This document shows positions 1 to 9,419 of a stretch of 64,000 nucleotides of DNA, piece by piece (within the stretch, counting starts at the first letter, position 1; each line of letters opens with the position of its first letter). A program made the translations under genes and the position numbers. The notes beneath the pieces were generated by a model, which searched no databases, was not told the origin of the DNA, and saw only the letters and a list, made by a program, of their open reading frames with translations. Source of the DNA: Proteus vulgaris (lineage in GTDB: Bacteria; Pseudomonadota; Gammaproteobacteria; Enterobacterales; Enterobacteriaceae); assembly GCF_023100685.1 (NCBI RefSeq), contig NZ_CP090064.1, forward strand, positions 2,108,001-2,172,000. Reading direction: 5' to 3'.

Positions 1-154
1 AACTTATTGCGGATTCGGGAATTTCATAAATCATCGCAATAGCAGCCATTAATGCACAAAGCAATGCAATGCGCCAAGTAGTTGCTAAACGAAAATCAAA
101 GGGTAACAAGTCTTTTTTGACTTGTTTCACTATTAGAGAGGGTTTAACAATCAT
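1..154 (-). CDS. mdtO: MdtO-like FUSC-family inner-membrane efflux component (partial, N-terminus only)
   Basis: Only the first 51 codons lie in the window; the gene runs off the left edge. The start ATG lies inside the end of mdtN (11-base overlap), which implies translational coupling. The visible peptide has a short charged N-terminus followed by a hydrophobic segment (residues about 28-42), as in FUSC/aromatic-acid-exporter proteins. The assignment to MdtO rests mainly on gene order: YtcA-type lipoprotein, HlyD-type adaptor, then this gene, which is the E. coli ytcA-mdtN-mdtO-mdtP order. An outer-membrane MdtP would be expected beyond the edge. Family is fairly secure, exact orthology is inferred. 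Confidence 0.7.
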   Translation of the reverse strand, partial: MIVKPSLIVKQVKKDLLPFDFRLATTWRIALLCALMAAIAMIYEIPESAIS

Positions 155-1184
155 CGTCGTTAGCTATTATATTAACAGTTGCTGTAGCGCCAACCCGCAT
201 AAGATCTTCTGGTGGATTGGTGATAGTGACTTTAACAGGAAACCGTTGTTGAACTCTAACCCAATTTAATGATTTAGGTACATAAGGTAAGTCTCTTGGA
301 ATATTAATAAGATCAGTTGACATGATCCCTCGGCTAATCCCTTCTACTTTGCCTTTAATGGGATGTTTATTATCAATCATTGAATAAATAACGACGCAGT
401 TGCCTATTTTTATATTATTTAAATCGGTCTCTTTAAAATAAGCTGAAGCATACCAAGTATCAGTATCAATTAAGGTAAAAACAGACTGTCCAGAAATAAT
501 AAATTCACCTGGTGATAGCACTAATCCAGCAACGTAGCCATTGCTTGGTGCTTTTACTTCAGTATTACTTAATTCCCATTCAGCCATTGCCAATGAGGTT
601 TTTAACGATTTCACTAATGCTACTTCTGAATCTGTATTATTAATTAAGGCTTCTGAGGCGACATTTTGTTTTTGTGCCTGTTTTAATGTGACTTCTGCAT
701 CATGTTTTAATGTTCTAGCATCATCAACTTGTTGTGCGGTCACAAATCCTTTTGCTAATAATGGCTCTAATCTATTGAGTGATTGAGTCGCTAATAATAA
801 ATTGACTTGAGCACGTTTTATTTGTGCTTCTGCAACTTCTGAATTTGATGTTTCTGCAATAATAATACGTTGCTTGTTACTTAATGTTGCTTCAGCAATC
901 ATGAGTTGTTCTTTTGCTTGCTGAACTCTTAATGCGTACATAGTGGGATCGATAGTAAACAGTAAATCCCCTTTATTAACCTTGCTATTTTCTTTGACGT
1001 AAATAGCACTAATTCGACCTGGCACAGTTGATGATATGTTAATTTTATTGGCATCAATTATTGCATCTTCACTGAGTGGATTTAACGCTGATAATTGAAT
1101 GTTTTTCCATAATAAGATGAGTGTAATCACAAAAACGCTCACCGTGATTATAAGTGCCAGCTTTTTTTTGATTTTTTTATCCAT
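144..1184 (-). CDS. mdtN: HlyD-family periplasmic adaptor of a tripartite efflux pump (MdtN-like)
   Basis: 346 aa. One N-terminal membrane anchor (residues about 8-26), then a biotinyl-lipoyl-like half motif around residues 60-75 (VNKGDLLFTID), a long alpha-helical hairpin rich in Ala/Gln/Glu (about 80-205), the second lipoyl half (NTEVKAPSNGYV) and a beta-barrel C-terminus. This is the standard membrane-fusion-protein layout of EmrA/AaeA/MdtN. It would bridge the FUSC inner-membrane protein to an outer-membrane channel. It starts 6 bases after the upstream ytcA-like gene and overlaps mdtO, so the three form one operon. Length matches E. coli MdtN. Substrate cannot be read from the sequence. 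Confidence 0.85.
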   Translation of the reverse strand: MDKKIKKKLALIITVSVFVITLILLWKNIQLSALNPLSEDAIIDANKINISSTVPGRISAIYVKENSKVNKGDLLFTIDPTMYALRVQQAKEQLMIAEATLSNKQRIIIAETSNSEVAEAQIKRAQVNLLLATQSLNRLEPLLAKGFVTAQQVDDARTLKHDAEVTLKQAQKQNVASEALINNTDSEVALVKSLKTSLAMAEWELSNTEVKAPSNGYVAGLVLSPGEFIISGQSVFTLIDTDTWYASAYFKETDLNNIKIGNCVVIYSMIDNKHPIKGKVEGISRGIMSTDLINIPRDLPYVPKSLNWVRVQQRFPVKVTITNPPEDLMRVGATATVNIIANDDDC

Positions 1185-1190
1185 AATTTT

Positions 1191-1472
1191 TTAATAAGAA
1201 AAATAAAATAAAGAGATGGTTAAAGAAATTGATAACAATATTGCAAAATAAAAGATTAAAGGAAGTGGCAATTTATCATCAATACCCCAATAGATAAGTA
1301 ACACACGTATGACCAAAGCCCCTAATAAGCCAATAAATGTACATAACATCCAATATGGGAAATAGGCGCCTAACATACTAATAAAAGGAGAATGGCCTCG
1401 AGAACAACCTGATAACAGCAATATCATTATGCTCAAGCTAGTAATACGATAATATTTTTTTATTATATCCAA
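1191..1472 (-). CDS. ytcA: YtcA-family small lipoprotein
   Basis: 93 aa. An N-terminal signal with lipobox LLSGC (Cys at residue 23) predicts a lipoprotein. Two further hydrophobic segments follow (about 36-58 and 70-91), so most of the small protein is membrane-embedded. A protein of this shape directly upstream of mdtN is YtcA in E. coli, and the position is the strongest evidence. First gene of the ytcA-mdtN-mdtO operon. Function is unknown in the family; a role in assembling or tuning the pump is inference. Confidence 0.75.
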   Translation of the reverse strand: MDIIKKYYRITSLSIMILLLSGCSRGHSPFISMLGAYFPYWMLCTFIGLLGALVIRVLLIYWGIDDKLPLPLIFYFAILLSISLTISLFYFSY

Positions 1473-1564
1473 GGTAATACACTCGTCATTTTTCGATAAA
1501 TTTTATGGTCCGTTTTCAACACGATAGTGTTTTTATTTATAGTATTTAATCAATGAATTAATCT

Positions 1565-1597
1565 AAAACATCCCATCAAATAGATGTTAGATGTTTT
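1565..1597 (+). terminator. Orphan terminator-like hairpin in the ytcA/selU gap
   Basis: Arms AAAACATC and GATGTTTT enclose a smaller CATC/GATG pair and are followed by further T residues. No plus-strand gene lies upstream, because ytcA is on the other strand, so what it would terminate is unclear. Confidence 0.35.
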
Positions 1598-1743
1598 TTA
1601 TCTATCAATCTATAGCCTTATCTTAAATTTTTTTATTGAAAGAAGGACTCCATTTTCAAATATGACTGTAATTATGGGCGTTACATGATTTTAAGAGTAT
1701 AGTAGCTAATCTTTCAGCCCGACTAGATATTACAATTTTTATT

Positions 1744-2829
1744 ATGGAATCAGCGTTTTCTGCTCAAAATATTCGACATATTCTTGCTACTAACACACCT
1801 ATTATTGATGTGCGTGCGCCTATTGAATTTAATCAAGGTTCGATCCCTAATGCGGTTAATTTGCCTTTAATGAATGATGAAGAGCGCGCGGCCGTGGGAA
1901 CTTGTTATAAACAACAAGGCTCACAAAAAGCGGTTGATTTAGGACATCAATTGGTTAGTGGTGAAATTCGTGATAACCGTATCGCAGCTTGGCGTGAAGC
2001 TTGTGAGCAATTTCCAAATGGTTATATTTGCTGTGCTCGTGGAGGAATGCGTTCTCATATCGTTCAGCAATGGCTTAAAGAAATCGGTATAGATTATCCA
2101 TTAATTGAAGGTGGATATAAGGCGTTAAGACAGACTGTTATTGAAATGACCAATGAATTAGTTCAGCGCCCTATTATCCTTATTGGTGGATGTACTGGTA
2201 ATGGAAAAACGACATTAGTGCGTTCATTACCTGAAGGTATTGATCTTGAAGGTATTGCCCATCATCGAGGCTCTTCTTTTGGCCGTACTGTTGAAGATCA
2301 ATTTCCTCAAGCGACATTTGAAAACCATCTTGGTATTGAAATGTTGAAAAAATCACAAAAATACCCGAGATGGGTGCTTGAGGATGAAGGTCGTGCTATT
2401 GGGGCTAATGGATTACCTGAATGTTTGCGAGCAAAAATGGCCGAGGCATCAATCGTTGTTGTTGATGATCCCTTAGAGCGACGTATTGAGCGTTTAAAAG
2501 CGGAGTATTTTGATCGTATGACTCATGATTTTTTAGAGATATATGGCGAAGATAAAGGCTGGCAAGCTTATAGCGATTATTTACATCATGGTTTATTTGC
2601 TATCCGCCGTCGATTGGGATCTCAACGCGCTACGGAATTAACACAATTACTCGATAATGCTTTAGAAATACAAAAAAAAGAAGCTAATACTGAAGCACAC
2701 TTTACTTGGTTAACTCCTTTACTGAAAGAGTATTACGATCCTATGTATCGTTATCAATTAAGCAAAAAGGCAGATAAAATTATTTACCAAGGAAGTTACG
2801 AAGAAGTCATGCAGTGGTTTAAAAACTAA
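1744..2829 (+). CDS. selU: tRNA 2-selenouridine synthase (SelU/MnmH)
   Basis: 361 aa, the family's usual length. The N-terminal rhodanese domain (about 10-125) carries the catalytic loop CARGG with Cys97, the residue known to be essential in E. coli SelU. The C-terminal P-loop domain begins with a Walker A motif GGCTGNGKT at 148-156. The enzyme replaces sulfur by selenium in 2-thiouridine at the wobble position of Lys, Glu and Gln tRNAs, through a geranylated intermediate, using selenophosphate from SelD (not in the window). Single-gene unit ending in a clear hairpin terminator. Confidence 0.95.
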   Translation: MESAFSAQNIRHILATNTPIIDVRAPIEFNQGSIPNAVNLPLMNDEERAAVGTCYKQQGSQKAVDLGHQLVSGEIRDNRIAAWREACEQFPNGYICCARGGMRSHIVQQWLKEIGIDYPLIEGGYKALRQTVIEMTNELVQRPIILIGGCTGNGKTTLVRSLPEGIDLEGIAHHRGSSFGRTVEDQFPQATFENHLGIEMLKKSQKYPRWVLEDEGRAIGANGLPECLRAKMAEASIVVVDDPLERRIERLKAEYFDRMTHDFLEIYGEDKGWQAYSDYLHHGLFAIRRRLGSQRATELTQLLDNALEIQKKEANTEAHFTWLTPLLKEYYDPMYRYQLSKKADKIIYQGSYEEVMQWFKN

Positions 2830-2870
2830 TAAATAGCTAAGATTTTCTCTATTAAATACGGACACCAAAG

Positions 2871-2903
2871 AAAAGCCTCATAAATTTATATTATGGGGCT
2901 TTT
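2871..2903. terminator. Bidirectional terminator between selU and the DUF4184 gene
   Basis: A 13-base stem (AAAAGCCTCATAA / TTATGGGGCTTTT, one G-T wobble) with a 7-base loop sits between the converging ends of selU and the DUF4184 gene. Confidence 0.85.
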
Positions 2904-2916
2904 CTAGTTTACTTGG

Positions 2917-3660
2917 TCAAGTTTTAGTTTGATATAACCATAACCCTAAGATTATCATTAAACCAAAGAAAAAAGGCACAGCTAAAGATAGTTCTAAGAA
3001 AATAAATCGATTAATGTTGATCCCCTGTCCTCTATTTGAGAATTGCAAAGCTAAAGGCAAAGCACATAACCCAGACAGAAAGCCGATCCCAACTAAACGA
3101 TATAATTTAATACGGTTTTCTTTTTGTGTTAGATGGTCTTGTTTACGCTGGTATTGAATGTATTTCCAACACAAATAAAGTAGCCCTAATACCGAGCCTA
3201 AATGTTGTAACAATTTATAAATCGCAATCTCTTGGCTATCGGTCATTCCTTGTAATAACTGTGCTTGTAGTACAGAAAAAAATCTGACGGCAGTTCCTGT
3301 TTCATGGGTAAATGAATCCCATACAATATGCGTTACTGCGCCAATATACAGGGATAAAACAAATAGACTCAATGTCCGAAGATTGAATTTTAGAGGGTCA
3401 TATAAAGGTATGGGCGATACATATTTTAATGGATTTCTGAATAAGTAATTTAAGATAAAAACGAAGATACAAAAAGGAAATGCAGTATAAAACCAACCTA
3501 ATAAATCATGTGCTGTTGTTGCTGATTGGTATAAACCAAAAGAATAGAGTAAATCCGGTGAAGTACTTCCCACAATTAATGCAGGTAAATTAAGGTTTTT
3601 TCCTATTTGGGACTGCTTTATGGGGAAAACAATAGAAGGATGTGAAAAAGTCCACGGCAT
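2917..3660 (-). CDS. DUF4184 family integral membrane protein
   Basis: 247 aa. It opens with MPWTFSHPSIVFP, the hallmark start of DUF4184, followed by about six membrane segments. A GAGATATT sequence just before the ATG serves as ribosome-binding site. Histidine and aspartate motifs near residues 6, 35 and 110-118 (VWDSFTHETG) recall the membrane-embedded zinc-dependent hydrolase-like families, but no reaction is known. Stands alone between two terminators. Family assignment is good, function unknown. Confidence 0.8.
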   Translation of the reverse strand: MPWTFSHPSIVFPIKQSQIGKNLNLPALIVGSTSPDLLYSFGLYQSATTAHDLLGWFYTAFPFCIFVFILNYLFRNPLKYVSPIPLYDPLKFNLRTLSLFVLSLYIGAVTHIVWDSFTHETGTAVRFFSVLQAQLLQGMTDSQEIAIYKLLQHLGSVLGLLYLCWKYIQYQRKQDHLTQKENRIKLYRLVGIGFLSGLCALPLALQFSNRGQGININRFIFLELSLAVPFFFGLMIILGLWLYQTKT

Positions 3661-3787
3661 AGGAATATCTCTATAATATGAAGATGAATAACAAAAATTA
3701 GTATGAGTATATCAGTAGATTAGCTAAGCTTTATCTGATATCACAACGATTATTAAGATTAAAGAGGTTCATTGTCATTAATACAAA

Positions 3788-3820
3788 AACGCCACTAATG
3801 GTGAGAATATTAATGGCGTT
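3788..3820 (-). terminator. Terminator of the 5'-nucleotidase gene
   Basis: Read on the minus strand, AACGCCATTAAT pairs with ATTAGTGGCGTT (one wobble, 9-base loop) and is followed by a T-rich tract, 28 bases past the stop codon. Confidence 0.75.
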
Positions 3821-3848
3821 AGATGATGGGTTATTGATTATTTACACA

Positions 3849-5408
3849 CTATTTTTTTGTAGAGATATCAATAATTCGTTCTTCTTTAGGCATGTTGATA
3901 GTGACTTTTTGCTTAATATATTCAATCACTGCTGTAGCCGCACTAGTATTAGGAATATCTTTAGCATTTCTACCCTGAGTGAAGGCTGTAAAACCATCTC
4001 CGCCTCTCGCTAAGAATGAATTAGCAATAATTGGATAGTAAGTATTATCTTCAACACGTTTTCCATTGATAGAAACTGAAACAACACGTTCATTTACAGG
4101 TTTAGTACTGTCATATTTCATTTCAAAACCACTAGATGCCTGCAATACACCATTAGTTAAATTTGCAGAGTGGTTCATTAAATCCCGTAAGTCTTTACCA
4201 CTTAACTCCATGTAAGTTAAATCATCTGGGAATGGGAACATACTAATAATATCCCCGATCGTAATATCTCCTTTATGGATCTCGTTACGAATGCCACCAC
4301 TATTAACAAAAGCAACTTGTGCTCGATTATCTGTGACTAAAAAAGCATCAGTAATTAAATTACCAATTTCAGAAGACTCACCATAAGAACGTGTTAGTTC
4401 ATTCTGAGTATTGCCAATTTTTTGTTGTGCAATTTCATCTAATTTTTTAGTCCATGTTTCTATTTTTTTCTGTGTATCTGGATCAGGCTTGTGTTCATCA
4501 GCAAAGATATTAACTAACTCGCCTTTATAGTTATCAATTTTTTTAGTTTTGTCGTTTATATCTAACACCAATTTTCCAACGTTAATGCCATAAGCATCCG
4601 TAGAAACAATCAGCGTGTTGTTTACTTTAATAGGCTCTGGTGTACCCACATGGGCATGACCAGTAATTAAAATATCTAGTCCTTTTACTTGTTGTGCTAA
4701 TTCAATATCTTTTTGTAGCATACGAGCGACATCAGCTGAGCCGAAACTAGATTGTCTTGCTGGAACGCCTTCATGAACGAGTAATACGGTTATATCAACT
4801 TTTCCTTTCAGTTCATTAAGATATTTATTAAGGTATTCAACTTCATCTCTTGCTTCAACACCCTCTCGTTTATCTTTATTAACCGTGTCATAGAAAGCAA
4901 ACTTACCATGCAATCCAATTACACCAAATTTCACGCCTTCTTTTTCTATTATAATATACGGTTTATCCCAGACAGCTTTGCCGTTATCTTGATAGAAAAC
5001 ATTGCCTAAAAGTACAGGGAATGTTGCTTTTTTAAGTTGAGTCACCATGTTTTCTACACCGTGATCGAATTCATGATTACCCACAGAAGCCGCATCAAAA
5101 GACATCTCGTTCATGATATCGATGATGGCTTCACCTTGGGTTAAAGTACTTAAATAAGGTCCTGTAAAATAATCGCCAGCATCAAGAAATAAAACGCCTG
5201 GATTATTTTTTTTAGCATCTTTAACAATGGTCGCAATATTTGCAAACCCACCGACTAATCTATCTTTACTAACATAAGGTGCTTTAAAAGGAACGGCATT
5301 CGCGTGTAAATCGTTAGTATGATAAATAGTAATTTCTTGAGCGAATACGGAAGAACTTCCTAATAAAGCGCCAATTAACAGAGGTAATATAAGAACGGGC
5401 TTATTCAT
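3849..5408 (-). CDS. Periplasmic metallophosphatase / 5'-nucleotidase (UshA-like)
   Basis: 519 aa with a Sec signal peptide (residues 1-23, ending SSVFA). The metallophosphatase domain shows the dimetal motifs HTNDLHAN (30-37), a GDYFTGP block, GNHEFDHG and GHAHVGTPEP. The C-terminal nucleotidase domain has NSGGIRNEI and NSFLARGGDGF. Enzymes of this family dephosphorylate extracellular nucleotides or UDP-sugars in the periplasm for nucleoside and phosphate salvage. E. coli UshA is about 550 aa, so this is full length, but it could be a UshA paralogue with different specificity; no symbol is given. Good ribosome-binding site (AGGATATTATT-ATG). Own terminator downstream. Confidence 0.9.
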   Translation of the reverse strand: MNKPVLILPLLIGALLGSSSVFAQEITIYHTNDLHANAVPFKAPYVSKDRLVGGFANIATIVKDAKKNNPGVLFLDAGDYFTGPYLSTLTQGEAIIDIMNEMSFDAASVGNHEFDHGVENMVTQLKKATFPVLLGNVFYQDNGKAVWDKPYIIIEKEGVKFGVIGLHGKFAFYDTVNKDKREGVEARDEVEYLNKYLNELKGKVDITVLLVHEGVPARQSSFGSADVARMLQKDIELAQQVKGLDILITGHAHVGTPEPIKVNNTLIVSTDAYGINVGKLVLDINDKTKKIDNYKGELVNIFADEHKPDPDTQKKIETWTKKLDEIAQQKIGNTQNELTRSYGESSEIGNLITDAFLVTDNRAQVAFVNSGGIRNEIHKGDITIGDIISMFPFPDDLTYMELSGKDLRDLMNHSANLTNGVLQASSGFEMKYDSTKPVNERVVSVSINGKRVEDNTYYPIIANSFLARGGDGFTAFTQGRNAKDIPNTSAATAVIEYIKQKVTINMPKEERIIDISTKK

Positions 5409-5493
5409 AATAATATCCTGTAATAATAAAAATACTGAAATAACTTGGTTGATGTTCGGTATTCAGTTAATAACACCTGACTTGTTAAAAGTA

Positions 5494-5505
5494 TGATAAT
5501 TATCA
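5494..5505. promoter_or_regulatory. Possible operator palindrome TGATAATTATCA
   Basis: A 12-base perfect palindrome in the divergent promoter region between the 5'-nucleotidase gene and the zinc-ribbon gene. It resembles half of a Fur site but is too short for a firm assignment. Confidence 0.3.
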
Positions 5506-5577
5506 CAGTGCGTTAGCATTACGTGTAGTTGAATTATGTTATTATCATTTCGTGTTGGTTTTTCGTGATAAGAGCTG

Positions 5578-6954
5578 ATGAAAATAGTAAAAGAAATTAA
5601 TGTTAATGTATGTAAAACAGAGAGTTGTGAGCATTTTTCTGAAGTTGTAGAAAATGCCTATGTGATCCCGTCTTTTAAATTAGGTTTTCCTGCCGTTTAT
5701 TGTAATTGTTGTGGTGGTAGTAGTGTATTAATTAATAATGAAGATATAAAGGAATTATTAAATCCTTATATTGATTTCTTTAATTTAAATATTAATGAAC
5801 TATGTCCAAATTGTGATTCATCAGAAAAAATACTTTATGGCAAAACGGGAAAAGGAACGGTACGCTATCAATGTAAACAGTGTAATACGGTTTTTTCTCT
5901 TAAAAATAATATAGATTTAAAATCTCTTAATAATAAAATAATAGAGCTTCTTATTTTACATTCGCAAACACCCACTTATATTATTAAGAATTTAAACATT
6001 ACCCCTGCTCTTTTTTATAGAAAACTATCTGCTATTGAAAAGATAATAGAAATAAAAACAAGGCAATATGAAAAGTTATTAGATAAAAATAAAACTTATG
6101 ATTTGCAAACAAATGTATTTACGTTGAGTTGCCGTAACAACACAAAAAAAGGCTTTTCAAATGAACTTTTTGGAATGGTAACCTGTTGTTCTAAAACAGG
6201 TTATGTTTTTATTTCGAGTGTCAATTGGAGTGAAATATTAGTGAGCTCTGATAGTCAATATCATAACAACACTAAAAAAGAGACATTAGATAATACTCAA
6301 GGTGTATTACTCGATAATATTATTATGCGATATGAGCAAATAAATAGTAGGAAAAGTTTCGGTCAAATTCAATACACAGAAAAAATTTGCTCTGAGCATA
6401 TTATTGAACCTGTTGTTTTATCACATTTTCACTTTCTTAAATTAAAGTTTATTCTCCCAATAAGTATTAAACATCATTTTATTTATCATGATAGTTTTAT
6501 CCGTGGTGGGTGTATGGTTGCCTATGGCAAAGAAATAAAGCAAAGAATATCTAACCTTTATTATGTGGTTTCAACGGGAACTCGCTTAACACCAGATTTT
6601 ATTTATAAAGGAAGTTATACGCTGGGTTGGTGGAATAATAAATGGTATGAGTTTATATCTCAAGATAATCGAGAGTTATTCTACCTATGTAATTTGGGGT
6701 TAAATAAAACAGATGACGTTAGTTTTTATACTAAAATTTCCCCTTCTCTTGATTACAGCCATCTATTTATTCAGTCATTTAAAGATAAATTTCCTGATGT
6801 GTTTTTAAGAAAGCTATCGCCTAGTACAGTAAATATATTATTGTCTATTTATAGCTTTTATTATAATTATTGCCTTTCCAATGAGAGTAAAACACCAGCA
6901 CAAAAAATAGAACTAATAAAAGAGAAGATAACGATAAAGTCACTGTTTAATTAA
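5578..6954 (+). CDS. Uncharacterised zinc-ribbon protein with IS1 InsA-like N-terminus
   Basis: 458 aa; I do not recognise the whole protein. Cysteine pairs at the N-terminus (C12/C17 and YCNCCGG at about 41-47) and a zinc ribbon at about 76-104 (CPNCDSS...RYQCKQCNTVFSL) look like the InsA-type N-terminal zinc fingers of IS1 transposases and related DNA-binding proteins. A short helix-turn-helix-like stretch follows (about 118-145). The remaining 300 residues show no DDE or DEDD triad that I can place. Ribosome-binding site AAGAGCTG-ATG is good. No inverted repeats or target duplications are visible, so a domesticated transposase derivative or a zinc-ribbon regulator are the main options. Low GC even for this window. 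Confidence 0.6.
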   Translation: MKIVKEINVNVCKTESCEHFSEVVENAYVIPSFKLGFPAVYCNCCGGSSVLINNEDIKELLNPYIDFFNLNINELCPNCDSSEKILYGKTGKGTVRYQCKQCNTVFSLKNNIDLKSLNNKIIELLILHSQTPTYIIKNLNITPALFYRKLSAIEKIIEIKTRQYEKLLDKNKTYDLQTNVFTLSCRNNTKKGFSNELFGMVTCCSKTGYVFISSVNWSEILVSSDSQYHNNTKKETLDNTQGVLLDNIIMRYEQINSRKSFGQIQYTEKICSEHIIEPVVLSHFHFLKLKFILPISIKHHFIYHDSFIRGGCMVAYGKEIKQRISNLYYVVSTGTRLTPDFIYKGSYTLGWWNNKWYEFISQDNRELFYLCNLGLNKTDDVSFYTKISPSLDYSHLFIQSFKDKFPDVFLRKLSPSTVNILLSIYSFYYNYCLSNESKTPAQKIELIKEKITIKSLFN

Positions 6955-6957
6955 AAT

Positions 6958-6994
6958 AAAAATATCTTATTAAAAGTGTTTATAAGGTATTTTT
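6958..6994. terminator. Bidirectional terminator
   Basis: A 13-base stem (AAAAATATCTTAT / ATAAGGTATTTTT, one wobble) lies between the converging zinc-ribbon and DHA2 transporter genes. Confidence 0.7.
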
Positions 6995-7006
6995 ATATCA
7001 GCTAAT

Positions 7007-8407
7007 TTATCTATTTTTGATGACTATTTTTCTTAATAGCAATGTGGCACATATAGCCATAATAAAATTGAAAATCATACTAAAACTAAATGCAATCTTA
7101 TATTGCTCAATCATATTTGTTGAAAGTGTGTGACTAAGACTAAATTGTAAAATAATTGAAACACAAGTTGCTCCTATAGCTGCGCCAACTTGTTGTAATG
7201 TTGCAGTTAATCCTGAAGCGATACCAACAAATTCGGATTTAACTTTTGTTAATACTAAATTAAGCATGGGTGTCATTATCATGCCTTGTGTAAAGCCAAC
7301 TAAGAATAGGAATGGGATCACAAGAGAGCTATTTTCTGGCGATATTAGATAATAAATACCTCCAATTAAAAAGAGATAGCTTAAAGCATAACAAACAGCT
7401 CCCCAATAAATAATCTGCTCACCAAACTTTCTTATCCATTTAGGTGCTAATAATGATGAAAGAACAAAACCTATACTTGATGGAACAAAAATTAATCCAG
7501 AATCGAGAACAGAACGTTTAAATCCACTTTGTAATAATATCGACATCATCATAGGGAAAGCCGATGATGTTGCATATACACAAACGACAATTCCGATCCC
7601 AATTACATAAGGGCGATTAGTAAATAAAATAAGATCAAAAAGCGGTTGTTTTCCTTGCTGTTTTAATCGATTTTCATTGTAAATAAACAGTGTTAACAAT
7701 ATTAGTCCGAAAAGAAAAAGTAACGTACTATGTAATTTCCACCCCCAGATAGGTAGCATTAATAAAGGAAGTAATGTGAACGTTATACTTAAAGCAGATA
7801 AAACAACACCGCCAATATCTAATCTTATATAATCTAGAGTCTCACTTTGCGTTAAATAGTGAGAAAGTGCCAATGCAATAATACCAATGATAAGATTAAT
7901 TAAAAAAATAGTACGCCACTCAAGCCCAAAAAGATTTAACGATATTAAAAGCCCTCCTAATGCTTGCCCTGCTATTGCTGCTAATCCTAATGTCATTCCT
8001 AATAAACCAAATACTTTTTTAGCTTGTATATCATCAAAATTGAGGCGAATACTTGAGTAAACTTGGGGGAACAATAACGCTGCGGTTAATCCTTGCAGAC
8101 AACGAGCAATAACAAGACTGACTGCATTAGGAGAAACTGCACACAATACAGATGTTAAAGTGAAACCAAACATACCAATGCGATAAAGGGTACGACGGCC
8201 GTAAATATCACCGAGTCGCCCTCCTGTAATTAATAATAAACCAAAGGCTAATTCGTATCCTACGATAATTAATGTAAGTTCTGTTAGTGTTGCATTGAGC
8301 GTTTGTTCAATATTCACGATAGCGACATTGACGACAAATAAATCAAATATTGTGACAAATCCCGCTAATAGCAGAACAAATAAGGCGATGCGTTGTTGGG
8401 TATTCAT
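7007..8407 (-). CDS. MFS drug transporter, DHA2 (14-helix, EmrB/QacA-like) family
   Basis: 466 aa with about 14 hydrophobic segments. The DHA2 hallmarks are present: an acidic residue in helix 1 (FDLFVVNVAIVNIE), the loop motif GRLGDIYGRRTLYRIG between helices 2 and 3, and a helix 5 motif-C-like glycine-rich stretch (LGLAAIAGQALGG). It should export toxic cations or drugs using the proton gradient. It is divergent from the MmyB-type regulator gene starting 94 bases away, the usual arrangement for a regulator and its pump. Substrate unknown. Confidence 0.85.
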   Translation of the reverse strand: MNTQQRIALFVLLLAGFVTIFDLFVVNVAIVNIEQTLNATLTELTLIIVGYELAFGLLLITGGRLGDIYGRRTLYRIGMFGFTLTSVLCAVSPNAVSLVIARCLQGLTAALLFPQVYSSIRLNFDDIQAKKVFGLLGMTLGLAAIAGQALGGLLISLNLFGLEWRTIFLINLIIGIIALALSHYLTQSETLDYIRLDIGGVVLSALSITFTLLPLLMLPIWGWKLHSTLLFLFGLILLTLFIYNENRLKQQGKQPLFDLILFTNRPYVIGIGIVVCVYATSSAFPMMMSILLQSGFKRSVLDSGLIFVPSSIGFVLSSLLAPKWIRKFGEQIIYWGAVCYALSYLFLIGGIYYLISPENSSLVIPFLFLVGFTQGMIMTPMLNLVLTKVKSEFVGIASGLTATLQQVGAAIGATCVSIILQFSLSHTLSTNMIEQYKIAFSFSMIFNFIMAICATLLLRKIVIKNR

Positions 8408-8413
8408 TTTTTT

Positions 8414-8438
8414 GTCTCAATGATTAAAGAAATGAGAC
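8414..8438. promoter_or_regulatory. Inverted repeat in the DHA2 pump/regulator promoter region
   Basis: GTCTCA and TGAGAC arms separated by 13 bases, next to a TATAAT sequence (8440-8445). This could be the regulator's operator; the evidence is position and symmetry only. Confidence 0.35.
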
Positions 8439-8501
8439 TATAATGAGTTATTTATCCTGATACAATTTAACCATTTATACTATTACTAAAAGCAATAGGC
8501 T

Positions 8502-9293
8502 ATGACTGAAAGAAAACGAACTCGTCCTGAATTAGCTGATTTTTTACGAACTAAAAGGCAAAGTATTTTACCTGAAACCGTGGGATTACCTGGTACTGGG
8601 CGTCGCCGTACACCAGGATTACGTCGTGAGGAAGTTGCAGCACTCTCTGGCGTTGGGTTAACTTGGTATACGTGGCTTGAACAAGGAAGAGATATTGGCG
8701 TATCGAGCCAATTTTTAGATAGTTTAGCCACCGCTTTACGCTTAAATAGTGCAGAAAGGCAGCACCTTTATTTGTTATCGCATATGAGAGAGCCGACAGA
8801 AACAGGAATAACAGAACATCAGGTTCCTGAAACTATTTTGCGGATTTTGGCTGACTTTCCACAAGAATATCTCTGTTATGTTTTAAATCTACATTGGGAT
8901 GTATTGGCTTATAATCAAAAAGCAGATACTTATTTTCATTTTTCAGATTATAGTGCCGAAAATCGTAATTATCTTTATTTGTTGTTTATGGATCCCCGTT
9001 ACAAAACGCGTATTGATGATTGGGAAAATATTGCGGAGAGATTATTGGCAAGCTTTCGTCGTGACCATGCAAGAACAAAGAATGATCCCAATATTCGTAA
9101 ATTAATTGCCTCGTTAAATTGTTCATCACCTGAATTTAAGAGAATGTGGGAAAAACATGAGATATATCCCCCTTGTGATGGTGTAAGAACCTTAAACTTT
9201 GATAATAAAAAAGAGTATTATGAATACACATCATTAGCGTTTGATTTGGAAAAATATAATCGGATTTTAGTGTATATCCCTAAGAAGGCGTGA
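8502..9293 (+). CDS. XRE-type regulator with MmyB-like ligand-binding domain
   Basis: 263 aa. N-terminal helix-turn-helix at about 12-75 with the family signature RRRTPGLRREEVAALSGVGLTWYTWLEQGRDI, followed by a C-terminal MmyB/MLTR-type PAS-like domain (about 105-260) that in this family binds a small hydrophobic ligand. Such proteins usually control the divergent neighbouring gene, here a DHA2 pump. This makes a ligand-responsive repressor or activator of that pump the natural inference. Length is normal. Confidence 0.85.
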   Translation: MTERKRTRPELADFLRTKRQSILPETVGLPGTGRRRTPGLRREEVAALSGVGLTWYTWLEQGRDIGVSSQFLDSLATALRLNSAERQHLYLLSHMREPTETGITEHQVPETILRILADFPQEYLCYVLNLHWDVLAYNQKADTYFHFSDYSAENRNYLYLLFMDPRYKTRIDDWENIAERLLASFRRDHARTKNDPNIRKLIASLNCSSPEFKRMWEKHEIYPPCDGVRTLNFDNKKEYYEYTSLAFDLEKYNRILVYIPKKA

Positions 9294-9419
9294 TTATTCT
9301 TGATAATGAGATAAATATATTATTTCCAAAATGGAAATTAGAGATTGCTTTTTTGTCATTAGGTTTCAGTTTCTTTGACGACTAAAATGCCTCTTCATTA
9401 GAATAATTGAGGTGGCTGG

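Noticed and set aside
5578..6954. An active IS1-family insertion sequence
   Set aside because: No insB frame, no terminal inverted repeats and no target duplication are visible; the gene has its own terminator and divergent promoter.
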